A stretch of 19,378 bases of DNA. Origin: HO2-45-28 sp964412115 (GTDB lineage Bacteria > Patescibacteriota > Minisyncoccia > HO2-45-28). Each line of letters starts with the position of its first letter. Position 1 is the first letter of the stretch. This document shows, piece by piece, positions 7,120 through 12,430 of the stretch. Below the pieces are notes generated by a model that ran no database searches, was not told the DNA's origin, and worked only from the letters and a program-made list of their open reading frames with translations. The stretch is from positions 1-19,378 of the forward strand of contig CAYPMM010000017.1 of the NCBI GenBank assembly GCA_964412115.1. Direction: 5' to 3'. The position numbers and the translations under genes are program-made.

Positions 7120-7146
7120 AAACCGCCCGGCTAAGCTGGGCGGTTT
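7120..7146. terminator. Bidirectional hairpin terminator between hup and the ClpP-like gene
   Basis: AAACCGCCC (7120-7128) pairs with GGGCGGTTT (7138-7146), with A-tract and T-tract on either side. It follows hup and overlaps the last codons and stop of the minus-strand protease gene, so it can serve both convergent genes. Confidence 0.75.
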
Positions 7147-7907
7147 TCCCGTTCGTAAACTCTTAATTTTTCCCAGTCGAAGTGTCCGTCTGCGCCTCCA
7201 AAAACCTCATCGGCAAAACCCCAGTCAACAGCTTCCCAGGCTGATAAAAAAACATCCTCTTTTTTATCCATTCTATCGCGCAGCATTTCACTTATCCGTT
7301 TGGCCGACCATTTACTGAACCGGCCCCTGCGCTTCAAAACACTAACGTAAATCCTAACCATGGTGGGGTTTACAATTTTTTTAACCCATTCGGCATTGGA
7401 TAAAACGCCCTTATTTGTTCCGGACAGCCCCAGGGTTCCTTCGTGGAATAAAAAATAACTATTCGGCATTAAAACTCTCTTGTCTGCCGCCTGAAGAACT
7501 ATAGACGACATCGAGCGGGCGTGAGTGTAACTTAAAATGGTGATCGGATTCGGACATGCTTTTATGGCGTCATAAATGGCCATGCCTTCTTCCCAGCTTC
7601 CGCCGCAGGTTTTCATATGAGTCAGGATCGGGCGTCTTGGATTTTTTCCTGAAAGAGTGTGCAAGTTTTTAATAAATCTCGTAGCCATCTGATACTCTAT
7701 CCCGGGTTCCGTAAAACTGGCATCCTCGTCATAGTAAACCTTCTCTTCGCCGGCAAGGTATATGCTGAAATCTCTGGTGTTGATTCCGTACAGCTGCATC
7801 TCCTCAACCGCAAAAATCGGACTTCGTATCCAGGGATAAACGATGCGCTTTTGCGTCGCAGGCTTTTTTGTGACAACGTGTTTGCGGGTTTTCCCGTCTC
7901 CGCCCAC
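7131..7907 (-). CDS. Divergent ClpP-like (S14) serine peptidase
   Basis: The 258-residue protein has a ClpP/crotonase core. Matching blocks are THMKTCGGSWEEGMAIYDAI (oxyanion strand near 96-115), ARSMSSIVLQAADKRVLMPNS with the nucleophile Ser132, FLFHEG with His155, and KKEDVFLSAWEAVDWGFADEV with Asp218. Aligned to the canonical ClpP at 1360-1968, the triad is retained. It has a basic N-terminal extension of about 35 residues and a tail absent from ClpP. It may be a membrane-independent paralogue acting alone or as a regulatory ring partner; the function is unknown. The start is GTG at 7907, preceded by AAGGGG. A later start is possible. The gene is single, bounded by two hairpin terminators. 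Confidence 0.82.
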   Translation of the reverse strand: MGGDGKTRKHVVTKKPATQKRIVYPWIRSPIFAVEEMQLYGINTRDFSIYLAGEEKVYYDEDASFTEPGIEYQMATRFIKNLHTLSGKNPRRPILTHMKTCGGSWEEGMAIYDAIKACPNPITILSYTHARSMSSIVLQAADKRVLMPNSYFLFHEGTLGLSGTNKGVLSNAEWVKKIVNPTMVRIYVSVLKRRGRFSKWSAKRISEMLRDRMDKKEDVFLSAWEAVDWGFADEVFGGADGHFDWEKLRVYERENRPA

Positions 7908-8009
7908 AGTTCAACCCCTTTCGTTTTTAAAGAAAACTTGAGATTAACATAGCACGGCAAAAATGGGTCCGCCAGTTGACTTGGCCGAAAAAATAGTCGC
8001 GTTTAATAA

Positions 8010-8049
8010 CAGCAAAATACCTCCGATTTTCATCGGAGGTATTTTGCTG
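8010..8049. terminator. Strong bidirectional terminator
   Basis: CAGCAAAATACCTCCGAT (8010-8027) and its exact complement (8032-8049) form an 18-bp perfect stem with a 4-nt loop. A-rich and T-rich flanks lie inside the arms. It terminates the sigma-factor operon from the right. Confidence 0.85.
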
Positions 8050-8087
8050 AATAATCCTTATAAAAAGCCGACCTTTTTAAGCCTATA

Positions 8088-8447
8088 CTAATAGAACACC
8101 CCGCGCTTCAGGTTGGTTTCTTCCTTGAAAACCCGAAGCTGTATGAACGCGGTTAAAACATTTCTGAAAGCCAGAATAACGGCGAGCGTGGCTCCGACCA
8201 GCGAAACTTGCACCACGAATTTGGTGTTTATCGCGGCATCGGCAAAGTAAAACAAAAGCGCCGACGGGCTGGTAAGCAGCATTCTTGTGAAGTTGTCTGC
8301 GACCACCTGCACAAAAGTATATTTGCCGACGAGATACAAAAACGCCGCAAACACCGCGATCTCGGCGAGCACATACGGAAACACCTTCTTCAAAAACCAG
8401 ATGAAATAAACTTTTTTCATTACTTGATTTTGTATTTTTGTAACCAT
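8088..8447 (-). CDS. Small membrane protein paired with the ECF sigma factor
   Basis: The protein has 119 residues and no family I recognise. Two clear hydrophobic segments lie at about 24-42 (YVLAEIAVFAAFLYLVG) and 78-95 (FVVQVSLVGATLAVILAF), with a weaker one near 60-70. Basic residues sit at the N-terminus and at the C-terminus (KEETNLKRGVF). It starts 6 nt after the sigma-factor stop, so the two are co-transcribed. Many ECF sigma factors are followed by a membrane anti-sigma factor. That role is possible here, but no anti-sigma domain (such as ZAS, HxxxCxxC) is visible. An alternative start is Met10 (MKKVYFIW). Confidence 0.75.
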   Translation of the reverse strand: MVTKIQNQVMKKVYFIWFLKKVFPYVLAEIAVFAAFLYLVGKYTFVQVVADNFTRMLLTSPSALLFYFADAAINTKFVVQVSLVGATLAVILAFRNVLTAFIQLRVFKEETNLKRGVFY

Positions 8448-8453
8448 TTTGTT

Positions 8454-9026
8454 TTATTGATATAAGTTATCGTTTAATATTTTCCTAAAAAGCCTTTTGG
8501 ACCTGAAAAGCTTCATTTTTAAGGCCGCCGTGGTCATTTTTTCCTCCAGAGCTATGTCCTTGTACGACTTGTCTTTAATGTAATATGACGTCAGGAGTTT
8601 CTGCGATTCTGCCGGCAGGCGCGACATGGCGTTTTCAACAATCATCTTGGCGTCGGCCGCCAAAACCGTATTATCATTGCTCTCAAGCGTTTCGCCGTAT
8701 GCAAACGCATCTAAAAACTCAACCCCGCGCCTCTTTTTCAGTTTGTGATATTTGTTAATCGCGGTGTTAACCAAAATTTTATAGGCCCAGCTTTTAAATT
8801 CTATTCCCGGCCTTTTCTTGAATTTGTCGGCGTTAAAGTAAATTTTGGTAAACGCGTCTTGGACAACGTCTTCGGCCTCTTCCTCCTGATACACCATACT
8901 TTTGGCTTTGCGCAGGAAGGCCTGTTCGTACCTGGACACTATTACCCTAAAAAGCGCCGGCTTTTCAAGCGAGGCAAACAAGATTTCCTCATCTTTCAGG
9001 TCGCTGAATTCTTCGCCAGTGTTCAT
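8454..9026 (-). CDS. ECF-type RNA polymerase sigma factor
   Basis: The protein has 190 residues. Region 2 contains AEDVVQDAFTKIYFNADKF (about 51-69) and the DNA-melting segment FKSWAYKILVNTAINKYHKLKKRR. Region 4 (about 130-185) has LPAESQKLLTSYYIKDKSYKDIALEEKMTTAALKMKLFRSKRLF, a helix-turn-helix that reads the -35. The length suits group-4 sigma factors, which lack regions 1 and 3. It redirects transcription to a small regulon, probably in response to an envelope signal given the co-transcribed membrane protein. It is first gene of a two-gene operon. Confidence 0.93.
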   Translation of the reverse strand: MNTGEEFSDLKDEEILFASLEKPALFRVIVSRYEQAFLRKAKSMVYQEEEAEDVVQDAFTKIYFNADKFKKRPGIEFKSWAYKILVNTAINKYHKLKKRRGVEFLDAFAYGETLESNDNTVLAADAKMIVENAMSRLPAESQKLLTSYYIKDKSYKDIALEEKMTTAALKMKLFRSKRLFRKILNDNLYQ

Positions 9027-9063
9027 TTGTGAAGGCTTTTTATTGCTTATAATAGTCCTTTAA

Positions 9064-9069
9064 ATTATA
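9064..9069 (-). promoter_or_regulatory. -10 element upstream of the sigma-factor gene
   Basis: TATAAT on the minus strand preceded by TGT, about 38 nt before the ATG. No convincing -35 is seen, so it may be an extended -10 promoter or be read by an alternative sigma factor. Confidence 0.45.
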
Positions 9070-9125
9070 ACAGCGCCGCAAGTCATATTGTTTCGGTATC
9101 AAGCATTGCGCGTTAGTATAAATTC

Positions 9126-9155
9126 TTGCTTGATTGGCTCGATTACCATTATAAT
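9126..9155 (+). promoter_or_regulatory. Promoter of the DUF2652-like gene
   Basis: TTGCTT (9126-9131), an 18-bp spacer and TATAAT (9150-9155). The predicted start near 9162 argues that the coding start is downstream of it. Confidence 0.6.
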
Positions 9156-9215
9156 ACGCGTGTGCTCGTCTTCATACCCCTACATGGCGGCATGTACTTA
9201 TTAATCATTAAATAT

Positions 9216-9821
9216 ATGTCCACGAACAATAACGAATTATTGTCGGATATACAATCAAGTTTGGACAGAAAACACATAAAAGCGTGGAACACGCGCCTGT
9301 TTTTAGTTGACATATCGGGCTATACCAGATTTTTGACCAACACCTCAATTTTGCATGCCCGAGAGGTCATTACCGAGATTCTCCACCGGGTATATATTTC
9401 CTGCAGTCACACGCTAACGTTAAATAAAATCGAAGGTGATGCGCTCTTTTTCTATTCCCGAACATCGTCTATTCAGGATCTTATATGGCATAGCCACGAT
9501 ATTCACAATAACTTTCACAAAACGATTGGGGAGCTGACGACGCGGCACAAGGTGTGCCGTTATGAAATTTGCCACCATCTTGACGCCCTCGAGATAAAAT
9601 TTATCCTCCATGAGGGGGATGTGGTCACGCATCTTATAGGCGATTTTGAAGAATTGATGGGCGTGCCGGTTATTGAAATACACCGGCTTTTAAAAAATAA
9701 CGTGCGGGAGAAGGCTTATATTCTGGTGGTCTCAAAAAATGGCGCGCATAGCGAAAACTATGAACACACGGGGGAAATAAAATACGACCTGATCGTTCTT
9801 GAACACGCGACCAACGCATAA
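9216..9821 (+). CDS. DUF2652 / class III nucleotidyl cyclase-like protein
   Basis: The 201-residue form from Met at 9216 is preferred. The open frame reaches back to 9126, but that part overlaps a promoter and reads as low-complexity non-family sequence. The signature FLVDISGYTRFLTNTSILHARE followed by LNKIEGDALFFY matches DUF2652 proteins, which share the class III adenylate/guanylate cyclase fold (a DISGYT metal-binding strand and a GDA turn). A later segment, EGDVVTHLIGDFEELMGVPVIEIHRLL, is also cyclase-like. Whether it makes a cyclic nucleotide is unknown, since several catalytic positions cannot be verified by eye. It is a single gene with its own promoter, divergent from the sigma-factor operon. 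Confidence 0.75.
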   Translation: MSTNNNELLSDIQSSLDRKHIKAWNTRLFLVDISGYTRFLTNTSILHAREVITEILHRVYISCSHTLTLNKIEGDALFFYSRTSSIQDLIWHSHDIHNNFHKTIGELTTRHKVCRYEICHHLDALEIKFILHEGDVVTHLIGDFEELMGVPVIEIHRLLKNNVREKAYILVVSKNGAHSENYEHTGEIKYDLIVLEHATNA

Positions 9822-9871
9822 ACAACGCGCCGCCAACGAAAAAGTCGGTCAATTTTCTGAAAGTCAGATTT

Positions 9872-9913
9872 TGGTGCGGTCGGCGGGAGTCGAACCCGCG
9901 TTTGCTGCTTGTC
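9872..9913 (-). tRNA. 3' half of an interrupted tRNA (anticodon loop to CCA)
   Basis: On the minus strand the sequence runs from the anticodon loop (GACAA) through the anticodon 3' stem GCAGC, variable bases AAAC and T arm GCGGG-TTCGACT-CCCGC to acceptor strand CGACCGC, discriminator A and encoded CCA. The matching 5' acceptor strand GCGGTCG is found at 10165-10159, separated by 218 bp that include tRNA-Gly. If loop positions 34-36 are GAC it would read Val codons, but the junction is uncertain. This is either a true interrupted tRNA, or a relic left when an element integrated in the anticodon loop. Confidence 0.65.
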
Positions 9914-9914
9914 C

Positions 9915-9949
9915 CGAAAAATACAGAGCGCTAGCGACAATATTTTTCG
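9915..9949 (-). repeat. Structured hairpin B flanking tRNA-Gly
   Basis: A 9-bp stem (CGAAAAATA/TATTTTTCG) encloses a 17-nt loop that reads TTGTCGCTAGCGCTCTG on the minus strand. It is related to hairpin A at 10094-10129 in inverted orientation. Both are preceded by CGGGATC and followed by GGGANAAG. The stems differ at two positions, and both differences are compensatory. Confidence 0.7.
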
Positions 9950-9974
9950 AGGATCCCGCAAACAAGAATGTCGG

Positions 9975-10045
9975 TGCGGACAGGGGTAATCGAAACCCCA
10001 CCTGCTGCTTGGAAGGCAGCCGTTCTGCCACTAAACTATGTCCGC
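9975..10045 (-). tRNA. tRNA-Gly(UCC)
   Basis: The 71-nt gene folds as a full cloverleaf: acceptor GCGGACA/TGTCCGC, anticodon arm GCTGC-CTTCCAA-GCAGC with anticodon TCC, T arm GGGGT-TTCGATT-ACCCC, and discriminator A. CCA is not encoded (the next bases are CCG). It lies wholly inside the gap of an interrupted tRNA on the same strand, so it is probably transcribed from that tRNA's promoter. Confidence 0.95.
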
Positions 10046-10093
10046 ATTTGAAATGTTCAAGCACATTTGTCGCGCTCTGTATTCACGGGATCA

Positions 10094-10129
10094 CCGCAAA
10101 ACATAGTCGCTTCGCTTCTTGTTTTGCGG
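10094..10129 (+). repeat. Structured hairpin A flanking tRNA-Gly
   Basis: CCGCAAAACA (10094-10103) pairs perfectly with TGTTTTGCGG (10120-10129) around the 16-nt loop TAGTCGCTTCGCTTCT. It is preceded by CGGGATC and followed by GGAGAAG, as in hairpin B on the other strand. A partial third unit (GTCGCGCTCTGTATT) lies at about 10068-10084. Confidence 0.7.
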
Positions 10130-10131
10130 GA

Positions 10132-10165
10132 GAAGAAGCCATAATAGCCGTTATACGACGACCGC
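10132..10165 (-). tRNA. 5' half of an interrupted tRNA
   Basis: The minus strand reads acceptor GCGGTCG, TC, D arm GTATAACGGCTATTAT, then G and anticodon 5' stem GCTTC and loop TTC. The acceptor pairs 7 of 7 with the 3' half at 9872-9913. The anticodon stem pairs 4 of 5 with its GCAGC. A TATGAT -10 with TTGTAA 16 bp upstream lies just outside (about 10175-10210 on -), suggesting transcription of the whole cluster. Confidence 0.6.
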
Positions 10166-10235
10166 GGATATATTAAATCATACATAAAACAGCTATAATT
10201 ACAAAGGATTTTAAATACGGCCGGAGGTGGGTTGG

Positions 10236-10784
10236 ATGGAGCGCGACCTGCGAAAAGAATATGAGGAATTATGTCTGGCCGAGATCGCGGTTTTGAAAAA
10301 TGATTTGGAGACAGTAAAAGAACGCGCGGACAAACTGCGTCGAGGAGGAAGGGGCGACAGAATTCTGTATTATTCAGACGGCATAATGAGATTGGAAAAG
10401 ATTCGTGAAGATTTAAAACCAATTCTTTGCCTTGCCCAAGCCCAAAATCTTAAAAGTGAAGCCGAAACCGAACTTAAAAAATACCACTTGGCGCGACTTA
10501 AGCTCTTAGACGAGTGGCTTGACGACCCGTCAGAAGAACACTGGAAGCATGAATTTGAGGAGGAGATTAAGAGTTTCAGGGAGTCTAGACAGCACGACTT
10601 CCTTAAATATCCGTCCGGGGCTGATTTTGAAAATGTTTGGCGGTGGAGCGAACTTCCGGAGTGCCCTTTCATCACGGCACTGCGCAAAAAAGAAGACCGA
10701 CTTTCGGTTTATATTTCATTATGCCGGATGCGTTATCCCATTAAGACGCTTGTCTGGTTTATCAAAAGTATTTTTGGAAAGTAA
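10236..10784 (+). CDS. Hypothetical, highly charged helical protein
   Basis: The protein has 182 residues starting at the ATG at 10236. GGAGG at 10223-10227 is 8 nt upstream and decides the start (a GTG at 10227 lies inside that site). The sequence is rich in Glu, Lys and Leu heptad-like stretches (EELCLAEIAVLKNDLETVKERADKL) and is probably coiled coil. It ends in a short hydrophobic, basic tail (RYPIKTLVWFIKSIFGK) that could contact the membrane. No family is recognised. It stands alone, with a terminator 5 nt after the stop. Confidence 0.75.
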   Translation: MERDLRKEYEELCLAEIAVLKNDLETVKERADKLRRGGRGDRILYYSDGIMRLEKIREDLKPILCLAQAQNLKSEAETELKKYHLARLKLLDEWLDDPSEEHWKHEFEEEIKSFRESRQHDFLKYPSGADFENVWRWSELPECPFITALRKKEDRLSVYISLCRMRYPIKTLVWFIKSIFGK

Positions 10785-10788
10785 AAAC

Positions 10789-10818
10789 AAATCATCCCGA
10801 CATGTGTCGGGATGATTT
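10789..10818. terminator. Bidirectional terminator
   Basis: AAATCATCCCGACA (10789-10802) and TGTCGGGATGATTT (10805-10818) form a perfect 14-bp stem. It serves the convergent genes ending at 10784 and 10869. Confidence 0.85.
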
Positions 10819-10868
10819 TAACGACCAAAAGCTAAACAAACAAGGTCAACCAATGGTCGGGGCGAAAA

Positions 10869-10976
10869 TTACTGATCGTCGCCAGCAGACTCCTCTTTGC
10901 CTTCATCGGCATGAGCTTCTGCCGCGTGCTGATCCATATCCTCCACCTCGGTGTTGCACTTTGGACAATTAGCCAT
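10869..10976 (-). CDS. 35-residue C2H2 zinc-finger microprotein
   Basis: On the minus strand, ATG at 10976-10974 opens a 35-codon frame ending in TAA at 10869. The protein begins MANCPKCNTEVEDMDQH and continues AAEAHADEG to an acidic tail. The spacing Cys4-x2-Cys7-x9-His17-x4-His22 fits a single C2H2 zinc finger. It has a near-consensus promoter (11026-11054) and a terminator of its own, so it is likely a real, separately expressed gene that ordinary length cut-offs would miss. It may bind nucleic acid or protein. No family name is assigned. Confidence 0.75.
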   Translation of the reverse strand: MANCPKCNTEVEDMDQHAAEAHADEGKEESAGDDQ

Positions 10977-11025
10977 AAAAATATTAGTTAAACTGACAAA
11001 CAAAAACACCGACCTTTGTATGCGT

Positions 11026-11054
11026 ATTATATACTACCTGCAATAAAAAATCAA
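11026..11054 (-). promoter_or_regulatory. Promoter of the zinc-finger microprotein gene
   Basis: On the minus strand: TTGATT (11054-11049), a 17-bp spacer and TATAAT (11031-11026). The leader would be about 40 nt. Confidence 0.75.
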
Positions 11055-11088
11055 GTTTTGCAACAAAAATCCAACTATGTCAATGGTA

Positions 11089-11106
11089 AAACCAAAAAAT
11101 TTGTCG
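11089..11106 (+). repeat. Direct repeat at the tRNA-Pro(UGG) terminus, left copy
   Basis: The 18-bp AAACCAAAAAATTTGTCG recurs at 11869-11886, where its last bases are the 3' end of tRNA-Pro(UGG). A further GTCAATGGT match lies 1-4 bp upstream of both copies at slightly different spacing. The pair brackets the 134-aa gene. Between 11107 and 11300 no gene is believed; that stretch has sequence shared with the TraB segment (see findings). Confidence 0.7.
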
Positions 11107-11300
11107 CGTATTCTGAATTTAGCGCGAACCCATAAAGTTTGTTTTCACAAGATTTATTCTTTGAGATTTGAGAAAAAAGGCACTTTGCGGATTGGATTCA
11201 TCGCATCAACGGCATTATCGAATTTCTCAATTTCCGTATCTGAGATTCAATCGGGTCCTAATCAGAGTAAAATCACTAAAAAACTCCTGAAACTGAAAAA

Positions 11301-11328
11301 GGACTCCGCGCTACAAAGCGCGGAGTCC
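11301..11328 (-). terminator. Terminator of the 134-aa gene
   Basis: GGACTCCGCGCT (11301-11312) and AGCGCGGAGTCC (11317-11328) form a perfect 12-bp stem with a 4-nt loop, followed on the minus strand by TTTTT. It lies 16 nt past the stop. Confidence 0.88.
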
Positions 11329-11344
11329 GTGATGCCGTACTGGT

Positions 11345-11749
11345 TCAGACCGTGACCAGCTCAGCTCTCTTCTTGGCCGTAGAAAAAGAAATTGGTTCCT
11401 GGTTGATTCGATCGACGACACAAAGCGCCGTTCTCGGAATATCCCACCCATCGTGGTTGTCGCAGTCATGGTAACTGAAATTGTCAGCAGCGAATTGGGC
11501 AACATTCTCTGCAACCCGTTCTGACAAGTCACCATCCGCTCCCAGTCCTTTGACCTCAACCAAGAAATCCTCTTTCCCAGCAAGACTGATCTCGGCTTGG
11601 GTAAGGAAAACAAAGTTGATTTCAGTCGGCTCTGCCGGCGAAGCGTCATCGAAGAAGTTTCGCACACGATCAGTGAACTTGTGCCGAGATCGGCTTGCAT
11701 TCTCTGTAAGGCGGTCGTACCGAGACCCATAAATCGATACGCGAACCAT
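11345..11749 (-). CDS. Hypothetical protein (134 aa) in a single-gene cassette
   Basis: No family is recognised. The sequence looks like a compact soluble alpha/beta protein with no signal peptide or transmembrane segment. It starts MVRVSIYGSRYDRLTENASR, has a central INFVFLTQAEISLAGKED that looks like paired beta strands, and an acidic, aromatic stretch AADNFSYHDCDNHDGWDIP near 87-105 that could hold a metal. AAAGGAG lies about 8 nt before the ATG, stronger than for most neighbours. The promoter is TTGACT-N17-TATATA with TGC before the -10. Codon use looks more balanced than in the A-rich neighbours. These traits match the 199-aa and TraB-like genes. Confidence 0.75.
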   Translation of the reverse strand: MVRVSIYGSRYDRLTENASRSRHKFTDRVRNFFDDASPAEPTEINFVFLTQAEISLAGKEDFLVEVKGLGADGDLSERVAENVAQFAADNFSYHDCDNHDGWDIPRTALCVVDRINQEPISFSTAKKRAELVTV

Positions 11750-11831
11750 GGCGTTTCTCCTTTCTTAATGTACAATTTCTCTGCGACACTATGCCGCAAA
11801 GGCATCAAGCACGAAGCTTGATTACTATGAT

Positions 11832-11860
11832 TATATAGCATGTTCAGTCCTTGAAGTCAA
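11832..11860 (-). promoter_or_regulatory. Promoter of the 134-aa gene
   Basis: On the minus strand: TTGACT (11860-11855), a 17-bp spacer ending in TGC, then TATATA (11837-11832), or TATAAT two bases further on. The -35 overlaps the conserved GTCAATGGT next to the direct repeat. Confidence 0.75.
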
Positions 11861-11868
11861 TGGTGTGT

Positions 11869-11886
11869 AAACCAAAAAATTTGTCG
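11869..11886 (+). repeat. Direct repeat at the tRNA-Pro(UGG) terminus, right copy
   Basis: Identical to 11089-11106. The last three bases lie within the tRNA-Pro gene (discriminator and acceptor end); the remaining 15 are its immediate 3' flank. Confidence 0.7.
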
Positions 11887-11954
11887 GGGTGCCGAGAATC
11901 GAACTCGGTCCACCTGCTCCCAAAGCAGGCGTACTACCGGTATACTACACCCCG
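11884..11954 (-). tRNA. tRNA-Pro(UGG)
   Basis: The 71-nt gene has acceptor CGGGGTG/CACCCCG with the C1-G72 pair typical of proline, anticodon arm CCTGC-TTTGGGA-GCAGG with anticodon TGG, a T arm ACCGA-GTTCGAT-TCTCGG region, and discriminator A. CCA is not encoded. Its 3' end abuts the direct repeat of the neighbouring cassette. Confidence 0.95.
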
Positions 11955-11965
11955 CGATTTTACTT

Positions 11966-11998
11966 AATTTTTACCCAAACTTAGTTTGGGTAAAAATT
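11966..11998. repeat. REP-like palindrome, also a likely terminator for yraN
   Basis: The core CCCAAACTTAGTTTGGG (11974-11990) extends to a perfect 33-bp palindrome with single-base centre at 11982. It lies 4 nt past the yraN stop and is followed by a T-tract on the minus strand, so it can terminate the yraN transcript. Confidence 0.8.
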
Positions 11999-12002
11999 TA
12001 AT

Positions 12003-12392
12003 TCAAAGACCAACGTCCTCTACAATCCTTATACTAGCCTTTTCGGCATCTAAATCAAGAAAAACCGCCGCCACATCAACCTGCCATTCCGTGTCGTCGT
12101 CTACATTTTTTTCCATTAAATAAGTCTGAATTGCCCTGGAAAGCCTTTTCAATTTCCAAGGATGCACGTTTTCTTCCGGATCATAGTTGTCAAAATTGTT
12201 CCACATGAAACTTTGCAACTCTTTCGTTTTAACCTCAACAAAGTGAATTATACCGTTCTTTTTGGCTACCACATCTATTTCGCCCCACTTTTTTAAATAA
12301 TTTCTATCCAAAATACTATATCCGTGTTTCACAAGATGTTTCACACAAAAATCTTCACCAATATTTCCAAGTTTCCTTTTTTCACTCCACAT
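12003..12392 (-). CDS. yraN: YraN/UPF0102-family nuclease-like protein
   Basis: The 129-residue protein shows the family core. LGNIGEDFCVKHL carries Glu13. NYLKKWGEIDVVAKKNGIIHFVEVKTK carries the PD-(D/E)xK-type residues Glu38, Asp40, Glu53 and Lys55 of the restriction-endonuclease-like fold. YraN proteins are widespread and often sit near replication, repair or ribosomal genes. A Holliday-junction or nuclease role has been proposed, but function is not settled. Downstream of the RAYT gene on the same strand with a 22-nt gap, it may be co-transcribed with it. Palindromic repeats lie on both sides. Confidence 0.88.
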   Translation of the reverse strand: MWSEKRKLGNIGEDFCVKHLVKHGYSILDRNYLKKWGEIDVVAKKNGIIHFVEVKTKELQSFMWNNFDNYDPEENVHPWKLKRLSRAIQTYLMEKNVDDDTEWQVDVAAVFLDLDAEKASIRIVEDVGL

Positions 12393-12394
12393 TT

Positions 12395-12410
12395 TGTTTC
12401 ATATGAAACA
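12395..12410. repeat. 16-bp perfect palindrome, left of RAYT gene
   Basis: TGTTTCATATGAAACA. An identical copy at 13048-13063 lies just upstream of the RAYT start. The two copies bracket the coding sequence (distances 4 and 3 nt), suggesting ends of the mobile unit or operator sites. Confidence 0.7.
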
Positions 12411-12413
12411 TTT

Positions 12414-12430
12414 CCTAAACTAAGTTTGGG
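12414..12430. repeat. REP-like palindrome overlapping the RAYT stop codon
   Basis: CCTAAACTAAGTTTGGG differs from the consensus CCCAAACTAAGTTTGGG by one base. On the minus strand that change creates the TAG stop of the transposase, and the repeat encodes its last residues PNLV. Confidence 0.85.

Larger units (their letters stand above)
11107..11868. mobile_element. Single-gene cassette beside tRNA-Pro(UGG)
   Basis: Bounded by the 18-bp direct repeats, it holds one gene (134 aa) with its promoter, strong ribosome-binding site and terminator, and no recombinase. Its left end carries a 29-bp sequence matching 25 of 29 bases of the TraB segment (19267-19295, opposite strand). Boundaries are inferred from the repeats. 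Confidence 0.5.

Noticed and set aside
9914..10131. Group I intron in the interrupted tRNA
   Set aside because: The 218-bp insert holds a complete tRNA and two hairpins and shows no P/Q/R/S core that I can recognise; it is also short for such an intron.
9799..10176. Open reading frame crossing the tRNA cluster
   Set aside because: It covers tRNA-Gly and both tRNA halves in antisense and has no protein-like composition or ribosome-binding site.
11077..11355. Plus-strand 92-aa open frame
   Set aside because: It spans a direct repeat, the cassette end and the terminator of the opposite gene; no ribosome-binding site and no family resemblance.
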